The translations under genes and the position numbers were made by a program. DNA of 64,000 nt, from contig DASXUX010000002.1 in the NCBI GenBank assembly GCA_036504595.1, forward strand, positions 18,196 to 82,195, read 5' to 3'. Shown here one piece after another: positions 16,646 to 25,338 of the stretch. Below the pieces are notes generated by a model. That model was not told the origin of the DNA, ran no database searches, and worked only from the letters and a program-made list of their open reading frames with translations. Each line of letters starts with the position of its first letter. Position 1 is the first letter of the stretch. Origin of the DNA: DASXUX01 sp036504595 (GTDB taxonomy: Bacteria; Planctomycetota; SZUA-567; H5-PLA8).

Positions 16646-17883
16646 TACTCTCGTTTCCCGAATGCCATCAGTGTCCCGCTCGAATTCCCAATGATCAACA
16701 CATCATCCACAACCGCGGGCGACCCGTCCACTTCCGAACCGGTGTCATAGCTCCACAGCAGCGAGCCATCGGCTAGTTTGAGCATGTAAATGCGCCCGTC
16801 TTGGGAGCCCACGAACACTTTCTCCTGCGCGACCACAGGCGACGAAACCACCTTTCCGCGCGTGAGGAACTCCCAAACATTCTTTCCTGTAGAGCGATCC
16901 AGGCAGTGCAGGCGCTTGTCGTCGCTGCCGATGAGAACGCGGTCTTTCGTCACGGCCGGCGAGGAGAAGAATGGAAATGAGAGCGTGTTCTTGTGACGCC
17001 AGAGCACCGCGCCGTCTTTCAAATTCACCGCCAGGACTTCGTGCTCATAATGCGCGACATACGCGATGCCGCCGTCAAAGGCTGGGCTGGCGGGAACGTA
17101 CGCGCCGAGTTCCGCCTTCACCGTTTCGGTCCCCTTGTTGAGATCGACGCCATGCAGGATCGCATCGCACCCGGCGAAGATCGCCATACCGTTGCCGATG
17201 GCTGCCGTTCCGTTCACGTAGTTGCCGGTGTCGAAGGTCCAGAGCCCCGTCCCCGTCACAGCATCAACGCAGTGGAAGCGGCTGTCGTAGGAACCGACCA
17301 CCACTTTTCCATCGGCGAAGTTGGGGCCGGCTTTGATTTCCGCGTCCGTCTGGTATTTCCAGCGCTGCTGGCCCGTGGCCGCGTCGAGGGCGTACAGGTA
17401 GCCGTCGCCGGAACCGATGAATACGAGCGGCCCGTCAACACAGGGTGTGGACTCAATAGGCCCGCCGGTTTTGGACTCCCAAAGCTTCGCGCCGGTGCGC
17501 AGGTCCAGCGCGTAGACATTGCTGTCCGCCGAACCGAAGAACACTCGCCCGCCGCTGATCGCGGCCGAGCCCTTGATCTCCTCACCCGCTTTGAAGCGCC
17601 AGAGCAGAGCGGGGGCATCGGGGAAAATTGCGTTGCTGACTCCGCACAGATCCGGACGCCCATGAAACAACGGCCAGGAATCGGTGCCAAGCGCGAGCTT
17701 GTGCTCCGGCTTGTTGGCGATTGAGGCACTGGAGTGCGTTACGTGGGGTGCAATTTTGGCGACCACCAACGCAATCGCCGCAATCAGCAAGATCAGGCCC
17801 GCCGACAAACACCAGCGCAGCAAATAACGGCGCCAAAGCGGCAGTGGGTTCGACTGTTGAGGATGCGTATCCGGCTCAGCCAT
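16645..17883 (-). CDS. Membrane-anchored PQQ-type beta-propeller protein
   Basis: 412 residues from the ATG at 17883. An N-terminal membrane segment (LSAGLILLIAAIALVVAKIA) is followed by at least seven blades of the YVYALDAATGQQRW type: VYALDLRTGAKLWESKTG, YLYALDAATGQQRWKYQTD, FHCVDAVTGTGLWTFDTG, LHCLDRSTGKNVWEF and IYMLKLADGSLLWSYDTG. There is no cytochrome domain or dehydrogenase catalytic set, so it is likely a structural or sensor propeller and not a quinoprotein enzyme. BamB is the best-known relative but is a lipoprotein; this one has a membrane anchor instead. Propellers of this kind are often fused to or encoded near Ser/Thr kinases in planctomycetes. It shares a transcript direction with gmhB and the nucleotidyltransferase. 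Confidence 0.88.
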   Translation of the reverse strand: MAEPDTHPQQSNPLPLWRRYLLRWCLSAGLILLIAAIALVVAKIAPHVTHSSASIANKPEHKLALGTDSWPLFHGRPDLCGVSNAIFPDAPALLWRFKAGEEIKGSAAISGGRVFFGSADSNVYALDLRTGAKLWESKTGGPIESTPCVDGPLVFIGSGDGYLYALDAATGQQRWKYQTDAEIKAGPNFADGKVVVGSYDSRFHCVDAVTGTGLWTFDTGNYVNGTAAIGNGMAIFAGCDAILHGVDLNKGTETVKAELGAYVPASPAFDGGIAYVAHYEHEVLAVNLKDGAVLWRHKNTLSFPFFSSPAVTKDRVLIGSDDKRLHCLDRSTGKNVWEFLTRGKVVSSPVVAQEKVFVGSQDGRIYMLKLADGSLLWSYDTGSEVDGSPAVVDDVLIIGNSSGTLMAFGKRE

Positions 17884-18004
17884 GCGCAGTTTTTCAGAAG
17901 GACTCTTGGCGCCCCACACTCGGGACGCGACTCCTTTATAGAGGAGGCGAGCCCGGAGGTCTACTGCGGGTGGCTGAAACGGACCTTCGCGCTAAGATAG
18001 TTCC

Positions 18005-18514
18005 ATGCGAAAGAAGCTCGGGCGTTCGACCAACCTGGTCCGGCCGCAGGCACCGCCGCTGCCCGCCGGCAACCTTATTTTTGAGCGGACTTTTGCAGCC
18101 ACCAGCGAAGCCAAGATCGAAACGCTCGAGGCGCTGCTGGCGGCGCTGCTCAGCGCTGGCGCCCTGTCCGGCGAAAGCGCGGAATTGCGCTTCCGCCTGT
18201 GCCTGGATGAAGCGTTGGTCAACGCGGTAATGCACGGCAACCGGTACGACGCGGCCAAGAGCGTGCGCGTGCGCGCTTTCATCGATCCGAAAAGCTGGAG
18301 CGTGCTTGTGGAGGACGAGGGCGCAGGCTTTCGCGAGGAAGACCTGCCCGATCCGCAGGCGGCCGAAAACCTGCTCGAAGAAAGCGGCCGCGGCGTGCAC
18401 CTGATCCGCAGCATGATGGATGAGGTCAGCTATTGGAGCGGCGGCGCAGCGCTGTTGATGGTGAAATTTCACCGCAGAGGCACAGAGAAGAACGGTCTGA
18501 ACCAGCCGTCGTAG
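18005..18514 (+). CDS. RsbW/SpoIIAB-like ATP-binding protein (anti-sigma kinase type)
   Basis: 169 residues. The GHKL ATPase motifs are complete: N-box LDEALVNAVMHGNR (E69, N73), G1 box VEDEGAGF (D104) and G2 box SGRGVHLIRSMMDE. Proteins of this size with a lone HATPase domain act as anti-sigma factors or serine kinases in partner switching. The expected partners, an anti-anti-sigma (STAS) protein, a PP2C phosphatase and the sigma factor, are not in the window, so the pathway cannot be stated. It stands alone, divergent from the PQQ protein gene. The last residues (HRRGTEKNGLN) are encoded by a CACAGAG repeat word, suggesting a displaced original stop codon. Confidence 0.85.
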   Translation: MRKKLGRSTNLVRPQAPPLPAGNLIFERTFAATSEAKIETLEALLAALLSAGALSGESAELRFRLCLDEALVNAVMHGNRYDAAKSVRVRAFIDPKSWSVLVEDEGAGFREEDLPDPQAAENLLEESGRGVHLIRSMMDEVSYWSGGAALLMVKFHRRGTEKNGLNQPS

Positions 18515-18546
18515 GATGACATTATCGTCGTGGTGGTGTTGCTGTA

Positions 18547-18568
18547 GCGCAATCCGGGAGGATTGCGT
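18547..18568. repeat. Palindrome GCGCAATCC-GGGA-GGATTGCGT, copy 2
   Basis: Second copy of the GCGCAATCC/GGATTGCG element, here with the pairing extended by TGTA on the left and TACA on the right. It lies downstream of the anti-sigma-like gene and about 190 bases before the presumed ribosome site of the subtilase. Confidence 0.8.
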
Positions 18569-18741
18569 TACAACTTTTGCAGTATTTTGGCCCTTTCTCC
18601 GTCCGAAGTAACTGCCGAGGCAGATTGCATTTGCGCTATTCTGGCGATAGGCTGCGATCCTTCTGACTTCGGCCGTGAATTTTCGTATGGAAGCCGTGCA
18701 GACGGCCGCTCTAAAATAGCGTTCGTGGCTACCACACGCCG

Positions 18742-18759
18742 AAAGGAGTTTCGCGCACG
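18742..18759 (+). promoter_or_regulatory. Strong ribosome-binding site followed by ACG, possible non-AUG start of the subtilase
   Basis: AAAGGAG (18742-18748) is followed after eight bases by ACG (18757-18759), in frame with the subtilase gene. Translating from there gives VQHKAR then LIAFSIACVALCFILY, a textbook signal peptide. No ATG, GTG or TTG exists in this frame between the stop at 18712 and the GTG at 18802, and that GTG has no ribosome site and cuts the signal peptide in half. Confidence 0.55.
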
Positions 18760-18801
18760 GTACAGCATAAGGCACGGCTTATCGCTTTCAGCATAGCCTG
18801 C

Positions 18802-21800
18802 GTGGCTTTGTGCTTCATTTTGTACACGAGGCGCTCGCCAATATCGCTCGTCAGCTCTCCGCGAGCAGCAGAGAAACCCGGCGGTCTTGCCGTACCTCCT
18901 CCACCTCCGCAAAGGCCACGACTAGACGCGGCTTTCTGGCCGCAGAACCCTTATCCCATTCCCATGCTCTATCGCCAATTGGTGCCCTCTGCCGATCCGC
19001 CGCGAGCCGGTCTGCGCGATGAACAATCAACGATCTGGCTGGCGCAATTCGGCGGCCCTTTGACTTCCGCCGAAATCGCAAAACTCTCTGCGCGCGGGGT
19101 GCAGGTTCTCATGCCAACGGTCGGCTGCGCGTTCCACGTGCGAGCGTCCCACGCCGCTCTGAGGAAAGTGCAGGGCCAGTTCGCCCCTAATCTGCTGGGC
19201 TGGTGCAGGCTGGAGCCAGCCGACAGATTGCTTCCGGCTATACTCAGGAATACTTGCCCGCAGTATTCGGTCAGCCCTAACGGACCCTTCCGCCGGCTGG
19301 AACTTTATCCAGGCGCCGATGCGCAGGCCGTAGCGCGACAGGCGCAGGCGCTGGGCTGCCGAATCGAGCGCCTCGATCCGCTGTCGCCGATTGCCGGCGT
19401 CACGCGCGGGCTGGAAGTCAGCGGGCCTCCCGGCCGAGCGTTGAGCGAACAGCTCGCGTCCATCGAAGATGTCTACGTCGTCGATTGGCCGCGTCCGCCC
19501 AAGAAGGCCTGCAATCGGGAAGCCGCCAGCGCCTCCGGCATCACTCTGCTGCAGGCCGCTCCTCATAATCTGTCAGGCTCCGGCATAAACGTGATGGTGC
19601 GCGACGTCTCGGCTATCTTCGCGCACCCGGACTTTGGCACACGCCTGACGCTGGGACCCGATGTCGTCTCCGCAGCGACTTCGCAGCACTCCACGCATGT
19701 GGCCGGCACGATCGGCGGCTCGGGCCTGGCCGATCCCATGGCAGCGGCTTGCGGCATGGCTCCCGCCTGCAACCTCATCTCGTTCGACATGAATGGCGAC
19801 GACGTTGCTGAACCACTGGCCGCGAAAACGGACTACAGCGCATTCCTGTCCAATCATTCCTACAGTTTCGTGACCGGCTGGGACAATGGCACGTTCACGG
19901 ACAACCAGAGCACCTTTGGACAATATGGTACCTTCGCCAAGAACTGGGACGCGCTTATCCGCACTGAGAATCTACTGATGGTCAAAGCCGTCGGCAACGA
20001 CCGCAACGACTCCGGCCCCGGCCATCCGCACGACGGCACGCTCGCCGGCGACGGGCAGTACTACGGCACAACCGATTCGTCCTCCACGAGCAAGAACGTG
20101 CTGACCGTTGGCGCCAGCATCGATGGAGTGCAGCCCGGCGCCGTGTTCACCGCCGTCAGCGTCCTGGACGGCTCGTCAAGCGGCCCGTGTCAGGACGGCC
20201 GGCTCCGCCCGGAGATCGTGGCCAACGGAGACACGGTGGACTCCACCAACAACGACGCGACCCCCGGCAGTCAATACGTGGTGCTCAGCGGAACCTCGCA
20301 AGCCTGCGCCGTGGTGACGGGCGCGACGGCGCTGCTGCTTGAACGCTACAAGCAGCGCTACACGAGCACGCTCAACCCCGTCATGCACTACGTTCGCGCG
20401 CTTTATGCGCAGACAGCCACGGACATCGGGCGCGCCGGTCCGGACTACCTGCACGGCTTCGGCCTGCTGGACCTTGGCTCGGCAATCGGGCTTTTCGAAA
20501 CGGACGCCAGCGGGCATCCGCGCCTGATGACCAGCTACGTTGACGCGACGACGCCCGAACGGTTCTTTCTGCTGAACAGCGATGGCGTGACCACGCTCAA
20601 AGCCACTCTGTGCTGGACTGACGACGCCGGCGATGTTCTGGCTTCCCGCGCAATCGTGAACGATCTGGATTTGAAGCTGATCCGCGTCATCGACCAGGCC
20701 GTCTCCTATCCCTTCAAGCTTGATCCCACCGCACCCGATCGGCCGGCAACGCGCGCGGTGAACGACGTGGATACCATCGAGCAACTGGTGCTGGAAACTC
20801 CCGTTCCCGGCAACTACCTGCTGTCTGTGCGAGGCACGACGCTGGCCTCACAGACCTTTTTTACGCTCGCCAGTTCGCACGATCTTGTGGAGGTCCTCCC
20901 GCCCGTGGCCGTCATTTCCAGTTCGGCCACAACCGGCCCCCCACCCTTCAGTGTGGCATTCGATGGCTCGGGATCGTCCGATCCAGGCGGCAGCAGCCTC
21001 AGCTACACGTGGGCATTCGGCGATGGACAAACAGCCGACGGCGTTCAAACGCAGCACACGTATTACGCCGGCGGATTCAAGGCCGTTCTCAAGGTCATCA
21101 ACAATCAGGGTGCCAGCGCCACGGCCAGCGTTTTTGTTTCCGTTGACAACAAACCGCCGGTCGCCGTCGCAACGGCAAGCCCGGACAGCGGTCTCGCACC
21201 GCTTACGACAACGCTCAGTTCCTTCGGCAGCTACGACAAAGATAACAATCTGGCCACTTGGATCTGGGACTGTGGCGACGGCCAGTCGAATTCCGGACCT
21301 GTCGTTCAGCATATGTACGCCTCACCGGGGCTCTATTTCGCGACGCTGACCGTCGGCGATGTCGTGAATGCCACGGCCTCGCGCACGATCCCCATTCTGG
21401 CCGGACAGAAACTGACGCTAGCGAACGCCCGGTTCAAGCTCAACTTCAAGCGCTTCGGATTGGACAGCTTCACCTTCACATCAAAAACTGTCCCAATTGC
21501 ATCCAATCTGACTACTTCCGGCCTAATTGGAACTGTACAGATTGGAACCAACCGCTTCGATTTCCTCCTCGATAACAAAGGCCGGTTCGTTTCGCCCCAA
21601 CTGCGGCTGCAACTGAACCCGGCGCGCACTCAACTCACTGTCACGCTGAGAAACGTGAACCTGGCCAATGATCTGGCGAACTACGGCGCGGCGAACATGG
21701 ACCTGCTGCCCGTGTATCTGGTTTTGCCCATGGCTGTGTACTTGGGCGATAGCATGGTTGTCGGCGCCACGGGCGTGCCCTTTTCGTATTCGGCGACTCG

Positions 21801-21840
21801 TGGCCGAGCTGGTAACGGCAAGCTCATCCTTCAACGCTGA
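18802..21840 (+). CDS. Exported subtilisin-family (S8) serine protease with PKD domains
   Basis: 1012 residues from the first canonical start (GTG); the true start is probably ACG 18757, which completes the signal peptide. The catalytic triad is present, numbered from 18802: Asp268 in VMVRDVSAIFAHPDFG, His299 in HSTHVAGTIGG and Ser499 in SGTSQACAVVTGATALL. The protease domain is followed by a KP-43-like beta-barrel (TTLKATLCWTDDAGD, NDLDLKLI), then two PKD domains (AVISSSATTGPPPFSVAFDG, WAFGDGQTADG; WIWDCGDGQSNSGPVVQHMY) and a ~140-residue C-terminal beta domain (FKLNFKRFGLDSFTF, LDNKGRFVSP) related to the ends of two other exported proteins in this window. The long N-terminal ~230 residues may act as the propeptide. 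The protein is probably secreted or surface-bound and degrades protein. Confidence 0.9.
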   Translation: MALCFILYTRRSPISLVSSPRAAEKPGGLAVPPPPPQRPRLDAAFWPQNPYPIPMLYRQLVPSADPPRAGLRDEQSTIWLAQFGGPLTSAEIAKLSARGVQVLMPTVGCAFHVRASHAALRKVQGQFAPNLLGWCRLEPADRLLPAILRNTCPQYSVSPNGPFRRLELYPGADAQAVARQAQALGCRIERLDPLSPIAGVTRGLEVSGPPGRALSEQLASIEDVYVVDWPRPPKKACNREAASASGITLLQAAPHNLSGSGINVMVRDVSAIFAHPDFGTRLTLGPDVVSAATSQHSTHVAGTIGGSGLADPMAAACGMAPACNLISFDMNGDDVAEPLAAKTDYSAFLSNHSYSFVTGWDNGTFTDNQSTFGQYGTFAKNWDALIRTENLLMVKAVGNDRNDSGPGHPHDGTLAGDGQYYGTTDSSSTSKNVLTVGASIDGVQPGAVFTAVSVLDGSSSGPCQDGRLRPEIVANGDTVDSTNNDATPGSQYVVLSGTSQACAVVTGATALLLERYKQRYTSTLNPVMHYVRALYAQTATDIGRAGPDYLHGFGLLDLGSAIGLFETDASGHPRLMTSYVDATTPERFFLLNSDGVTTLKATLCWTDDAGDVLASRAIVNDLDLKLIRVIDQAVSYPFKLDPTAPDRPATRAVNDVDTIEQLVLETPVPGNYLLSVRGTTLASQTFFTLASSHDLVEVLPPVAVISSSATTGPPPFSVAFDGSGSSDPGGSSLSYTWAFGDGQTADGVQTQHTYYAGGFKAVLKVINNQGASATASVFVSVDNKPPVAVATASPDSGLAPLTTTLSSFGSYDKDNNLATWIWDCGDGQSNSGPVVQHMYASPGLYFATLTVGDVVNATASRTIPILAGQKLTLANARFKLNFKRFGLDSFTFTSKTVPIASNLTTSGLIGTVQIGTNRFDFLLDNKGRFVSPQLRLQLNPARTQLTVTLRNVNLANDLANYGAANMDLLPVYLVLPMAVYLGDSMVVGATGVPFSYSATRGRAGNGKLILQR

Positions 21841-22054
21841 TCCTAGCAAGCTTGGCCTATTGCCTTTTTTCGCCATTAATCCGAGCGATTTTGGGAATAT
21901 CAGGATTATTGGCCGGTTACTTGTATGCGGAGGACGGGTTACTATATTGAGTCCCTTTGCGCTCGGTACTTGGGGAATCTCTAGGGGGTTAGGGAGCGTG
22001 CCAATCAGCTTAGGTAGTTTGCCTCGCAGTTCAGAGCAACGCAGTGCCATTCTC

Positions 22055-23017
22055 ATGCAGATCGTCGCTCCCGTCATGGCGGATCTCGCCCGTTCAGAAG
22101 AACACCTCGCCAATTACCTCACCAGCCAGTACGCGTACATAAGTACGCTGGTCAAACACATCGAGCGCTTCAAAGGCAAGCGCCTGCGGCCTGCCATCCT
22201 GCATCTAGCCGCCCAGGCATTCGGAGGCGAAGCTCCGCTCGCGCCCCAAGTGGCCGCGCTTGTCGAGATGATCCATCTGGCTTCCCTCTGCCACGATGAC
22301 ATCCTGGACAACGCCGAGACACGCCGCAACGTCAAGACCATCAACGCCAAGTGGGGAAACAAGACGGCCGTCATGACCGGCGACATTTTGCTGGCCCGAG
22401 CTTTTGAGGTTCTTGCCAAGCTCGATGACGCGCGCCCGTTCCGCGTCCTCACACGAGCGACGCGCTTGATCTGCGAAGGCGAACTGCTGCAAGTGGACAG
22501 CCGCTTCCGCACCGATATCGACGAAGACACGTACTTGGACATGATCGAACGCAAAACTGCCGTGCTCTTCGGCGCCGCAGCCGAACTCGGCGCAATGCTT
22601 TCCGGCGCAACAGAAACGGACAGCCGCCGCATGTTCGCCTACGGCCGCAGACTCGGAATGGCCTTCCAGATCGTGGACGATTGCCTCGATCTGGTCGGCG
22701 TTGAACAAACCGTCGGCAAATCCCTCGGCAGCGATCTGCGCAACGGCGAGCTGACTCTGCCCGTGATCCACCTGGTGGCCAACACAAGCGGCGCTCGCAG
22801 ACAAGAACTGCTCCAACTCTTCGCTCCCGAGTTCGGCGGCCCGACCCGCGATGCCCTGCGCCCGTACCTCGACCGCACAGATTCGATCGACTACGCACTC
22901 CAGATGGCGCGCATGGAAATTCAGCGCGCCCGGGACGAAATCGGGTTCCTCCCAGCGTCGGCCGCGAAGTCCGCTCTGCTGGAAATTCCCGACTACATTC
23001 TGGAACGAACTTCCTGA
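22055..23017 (+). CDS. Polyprenyl (trans-isoprenyl) diphosphate synthase
   Basis: 321 residues from the ATG at 22055. The frame is open upstream into the end of the subtilase but shows no homology there, and the family begins close to VAPVMADLARSEEHLANYL. Key motifs are GKRLRPAILHLAAQAFGG, the first aspartate-rich motif HDDILDNAETRR, and the second DDCLDLVG followed by KSLGSDLRNGELTLPVIHL. The enzyme adds isopentenyl diphosphate units to allylic diphosphate to make long chains for quinones or lipid carriers. The residues just before the first DDxxD are small, consistent with a long-chain (C30-C50) product, but chain length is a guess. No strong ribosome site was seen. The 214 bases before it hold no other gene. 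Confidence 0.9.
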   Translation: MQIVAPVMADLARSEEHLANYLTSQYAYISTLVKHIERFKGKRLRPAILHLAAQAFGGEAPLAPQVAALVEMIHLASLCHDDILDNAETRRNVKTINAKWGNKTAVMTGDILLARAFEVLAKLDDARPFRVLTRATRLICEGELLQVDSRFRTDIDEDTYLDMIERKTAVLFGAAAELGAMLSGATETDSRRMFAYGRRLGMAFQIVDDCLDLVGVEQTVGKSLGSDLRNGELTLPVIHLVANTSGARRQELLQLFAPEFGGPTRDALRPYLDRTDSIDYALQMARMEIQRARDEIGFLPASAAKSALLEIPDYILERTS

Positions 23018-23042
23018 ATCCATGCGCGAGCGAATCCTGGCG

Positions 23043-23969
23043 TCACTTGCTCAACTGTCCCAATGAACTGAACGAACTCACGTAGATGTTCCCGCCCTCC
23101 ACGCGGAATGGCGGCGTCGCCGGCAGGTACGGCGTGCCGAGAAATGGCTTGAGCGTCCAGGCCAGTTGCCCTCCCACCAGAGCGTACAGCAGCAGCCAAC
23201 TGCACAGCAGCTTGCGCGCGCCTGCGCCCTCCGGCGCGAGTTGCCACAGTCCCTCAGCCAGGACCTTCACGCCAAACATTCCGGCGATCGCAAAGATGGC
23301 CACGTGAAAGACCTTCATAAAGTGGTAGTTCTCCGTCACCACCGCGAAGAGCCCCGAGATGGGCGCGAACACTGCGAGCATGGTTCCCGTCGCAGCCAGC
23401 GCCAACGACATCAGCGCGATGACTGGAAGAAAGCGCAGGCGAATGTCGAAGACCAGATTCAACACGTACAAGGCCGGCGCGCAGAGCGCCAAGGTGAGCA
23501 TGAACAGGAGCGGCGTCTTGAGCGCAACCCAGAGCGGCAGCTTCCACGCATCGGCTTCCTCCAGCGGCGTGTCGGGGGCGAGCACAATCGTTCCGAAGTC
23601 TTTTTCCTCGCCGACAGAAACAACCTGGATGGCCTCCGACGGCAGCGAGAGGTTGAAACGCACCTGCCCCTCGCCGGAAAACGGCGCCTTCAAACGATCG
23701 ACATAGACCGTGCGCTTCTCCGGGCTGATGCCTGCCACGCGGCCGCGCACGGCCGGCGTGCTCTGGCCGCTAATCTCGAAGTCGGCATAGCAATACTGCG
23801 GGTGGAGCAGGCGAAAAGCGCCCATGCAGGCGCCGTACAGACCCGCGGTAAGCACAAAAATGGCGAGCAGTTCGGCGCACAACCGGCGCGGCTCGCGCTC
23901 CCACGTCAGCCGTTGATAGAGCGATGACCGGTCGCGGAAGATCGTGTCCATCGTAGTAAAAAGTTGCAT
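23043..23969 (-). CDS. Multi-pass membrane protein of unknown function
   Basis: 308 residues from the ATG at 23969, preceded by GGGGGGACC. The N-terminus (MQLFTTMDTIFRDRSSLYQR) is amphipathic and cytoplasmic. There is a first membrane segment, then a ~90-residue hydrophilic domain (FEISGQSTPAVRGRVAGISP, VYVDRLKAPFSGEGQVRFNL), and then five hydrophobic segments including KTPLLFMLTLALCAPALYVL and SGLFAVVTENYHFMKVFHVA. The membrane half resembles Yip1-like proteins common in Verrucomicrobia and Planctomycetota, whose role is unknown. The soluble insert between the first and second segment looks beta-rich. It converges with the polyprenyl synthase gene with a 25-base gap. Confidence 0.8.
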   Translation of the reverse strand: MQLFTTMDTIFRDRSSLYQRLTWEREPRRLCAELLAIFVLTAGLYGACMGAFRLLHPQYCYADFEISGQSTPAVRGRVAGISPEKRTVYVDRLKAPFSGEGQVRFNLSLPSEAIQVVSVGEEKDFGTIVLAPDTPLEEADAWKLPLWVALKTPLLFMLTLALCAPALYVLNLVFDIRLRFLPVIALMSLALAATGTMLAVFAPISGLFAVVTENYHFMKVFHVAIFAIAGMFGVKVLAEGLWQLAPEGAGARKLLCSWLLLYALVGGQLAWTLKPFLGTPYLPATPPFRVEGGNIYVSSFSSLGQLSK

Positions 23970-23992
23970 GATGGTCCCCCCCAATACGCTTC

Positions 23993-24009
23993 ACTTTGTG
24001 TCACAAAGT
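23993..24009. promoter_or_regulatory. Operator-like palindrome ACTTTGTG-T-CACAAAGT
   Basis: A perfect 8-bp inverted repeat with a one-base centre lies in the divergent space between the membrane protein gene (start 23969) and the M20 peptidase gene. Its size and position suit a dimeric repressor or activator. It is 24 bases upstream of the membrane protein start, so binding would most directly affect that gene. Confidence 0.45.
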
Positions 24010-24145
24010 AATAAATCATCTGTTCTGCCGAAGGTCACAAGATTTTTTCCTTTTTCTGAATCCGGGGCGGATTCCTCTTTACGGAAGACACGCTGCGCCG
24101 TAACGTTCGGGCGGAACACTTGTGACGCGGCGCGAGACGAACCCC

Positions 24146-25330
24146 ATGCTTTTTGACCCTATTGACGCCGATGCCCTGGCCCAAACCGTCTCTGACCTCG
24201 TCGCCATCCGCTCGCTCTCAGGAGCGGAATCCGGCGTCGCCGATTTTGTGCGAGCCTGGCTGACGCGCGCCGGCGTGCAGCACCATCGCGACGGCGACGG
24301 CAACATTCTGGCGCTGATCGAGCCACACACACCCGGCGACGCGGCGCAAACACTGCATCTCAATGGGCACATGGACACGGTCGTTCCTGTAGGTGGGTGG
24401 CAGAGCGATCCGCTGCGGCCACAAATTCTGGGAACCGGCGACGAACGGCGTATCGTAGGCTTGGGCGCATCGGATATGAAGTCCGGTCTGGCAGTCATGC
24501 TGCACTTGGCGTCCGCGTTTTCCGATGCGTCCCGGCGATTCCAAAAGCTGCGGCTCGCGTTCTCCTTCACGACCTGCGAAGAGGGCCCCGTTCCCGGAAA
24601 GCGAAACGGCGTGCACGCCATTCTCGCGCGCCAACCGGGGCGATGGGCCATCACGCTGGAAGCAAGTTGCGATTCCATCAGCCCCACGCTCACCGTCGGC
24701 TGCCAGGGCCACGCCGTTGCGCGAGTGACGATTCACGGCCGCGCGGCGCATTCGGCCAACCCCGATCTGGGTGCGAATGCGATTCACGCCGCGGCAGAGA
24801 TCGCCCGGCGCGTCGCCGCGCTTCATCGCAGCTACGCGGACGTTCCGGTCATCGCCGATCTGCGCGCGCGGCCAACGATCGCCGTCACGCAGATCACCGG
24901 CGGTTCGGCCCCGAACATCATTCCCGATTTGTGCGAGCTGACGATTTCGCGCCGCATCGCCCCGGGAGAGACACTGGCTAACGCGGAGCGCGAGGTCGAG
25001 CAACTGACCAGCGGCCTCGATGGCGTGACCATCACATCAAAGCTCCGCTGCGACGCGCCCGCATGCATGAGCGACAAAAATGGTCCACTGCTGCAAGCCG
25101 CCAGCGCCGCGAGCCGCGAGCTGTTTGGCCAGGCGCGCTATAGCTGGAATCGCGCGCGCACCGATATGGTGCTCTTCAAGCAGGCTGGCATGGACGTGCT
25201 GAACATCGGTCCCGGTTTCTGCGGGCAAGCTCACGCCGCGGGCGAATATGCACGCGTCGTTGACATGCTGCGCGCGGGAAATCTGCTCGCGCGAACGATC
25301 GAGCGGATGGATCAGCCGTTGGCGCCGTGA
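24146..25330 (+). CDS. M20-family metallopeptidase (ArgE/DapE-like deacylase)
   Basis: 394 residues from the ATG at 24146; a GTG eight codons upstream (24122) is also possible. The dinuclear zinc site is intact: H75 and D77 in LNGHMDTVVP, D110 in GLGASDMKSG, E145/E146 in TTCEEGP, Glu in LEASCDS and the last His in CGQAHAAGE. The dimerisation (lid) domain carries GCQGHAVARVTIHGRAAHSA and GGSAPNIIPDLCELTISRR. Family members remove acyl groups from amino acids or cleave small peptides; acetylornithine deacetylase and succinyl-diaminopimelate desuccinylase are close relatives, but no arginine or lysine genes are nearby to choose between them. The enzyme is predicted to be cytoplasmic. The gene ends eight bases from the convergent RluA-type gene. 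Confidence 0.9.
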   Translation: MLFDPIDADALAQTVSDLVAIRSLSGAESGVADFVRAWLTRAGVQHHRDGDGNILALIEPHTPGDAAQTLHLNGHMDTVVPVGGWQSDPLRPQILGTGDERRIVGLGASDMKSGLAVMLHLASAFSDASRRFQKLRLAFSFTTCEEGPVPGKRNGVHAILARQPGRWAITLEASCDSISPTLTVGCQGHAVARVTIHGRAAHSANPDLGANAIHAAAEIARRVAALHRSYADVPVIADLRARPTIAVTQITGGSAPNIIPDLCELTISRRIAPGETLANAEREVEQLTSGLDGVTITSKLRCDAPACMSDKNGPLLQAASAASRELFGQARYSWNRARTDMVLFKQAGMDVLNIGPGFCGQAHAAGEYARVVDMLRAGNLLARTIERMDQPLAP

Positions 25331-25338
25331 CATGCGTG

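Noticed and set aside
21668..22054. Upstream extension of the polyprenyl synthase frame.
   Set aside because: It overlaps the end of the subtilase gene in another frame and shows no family similarity.
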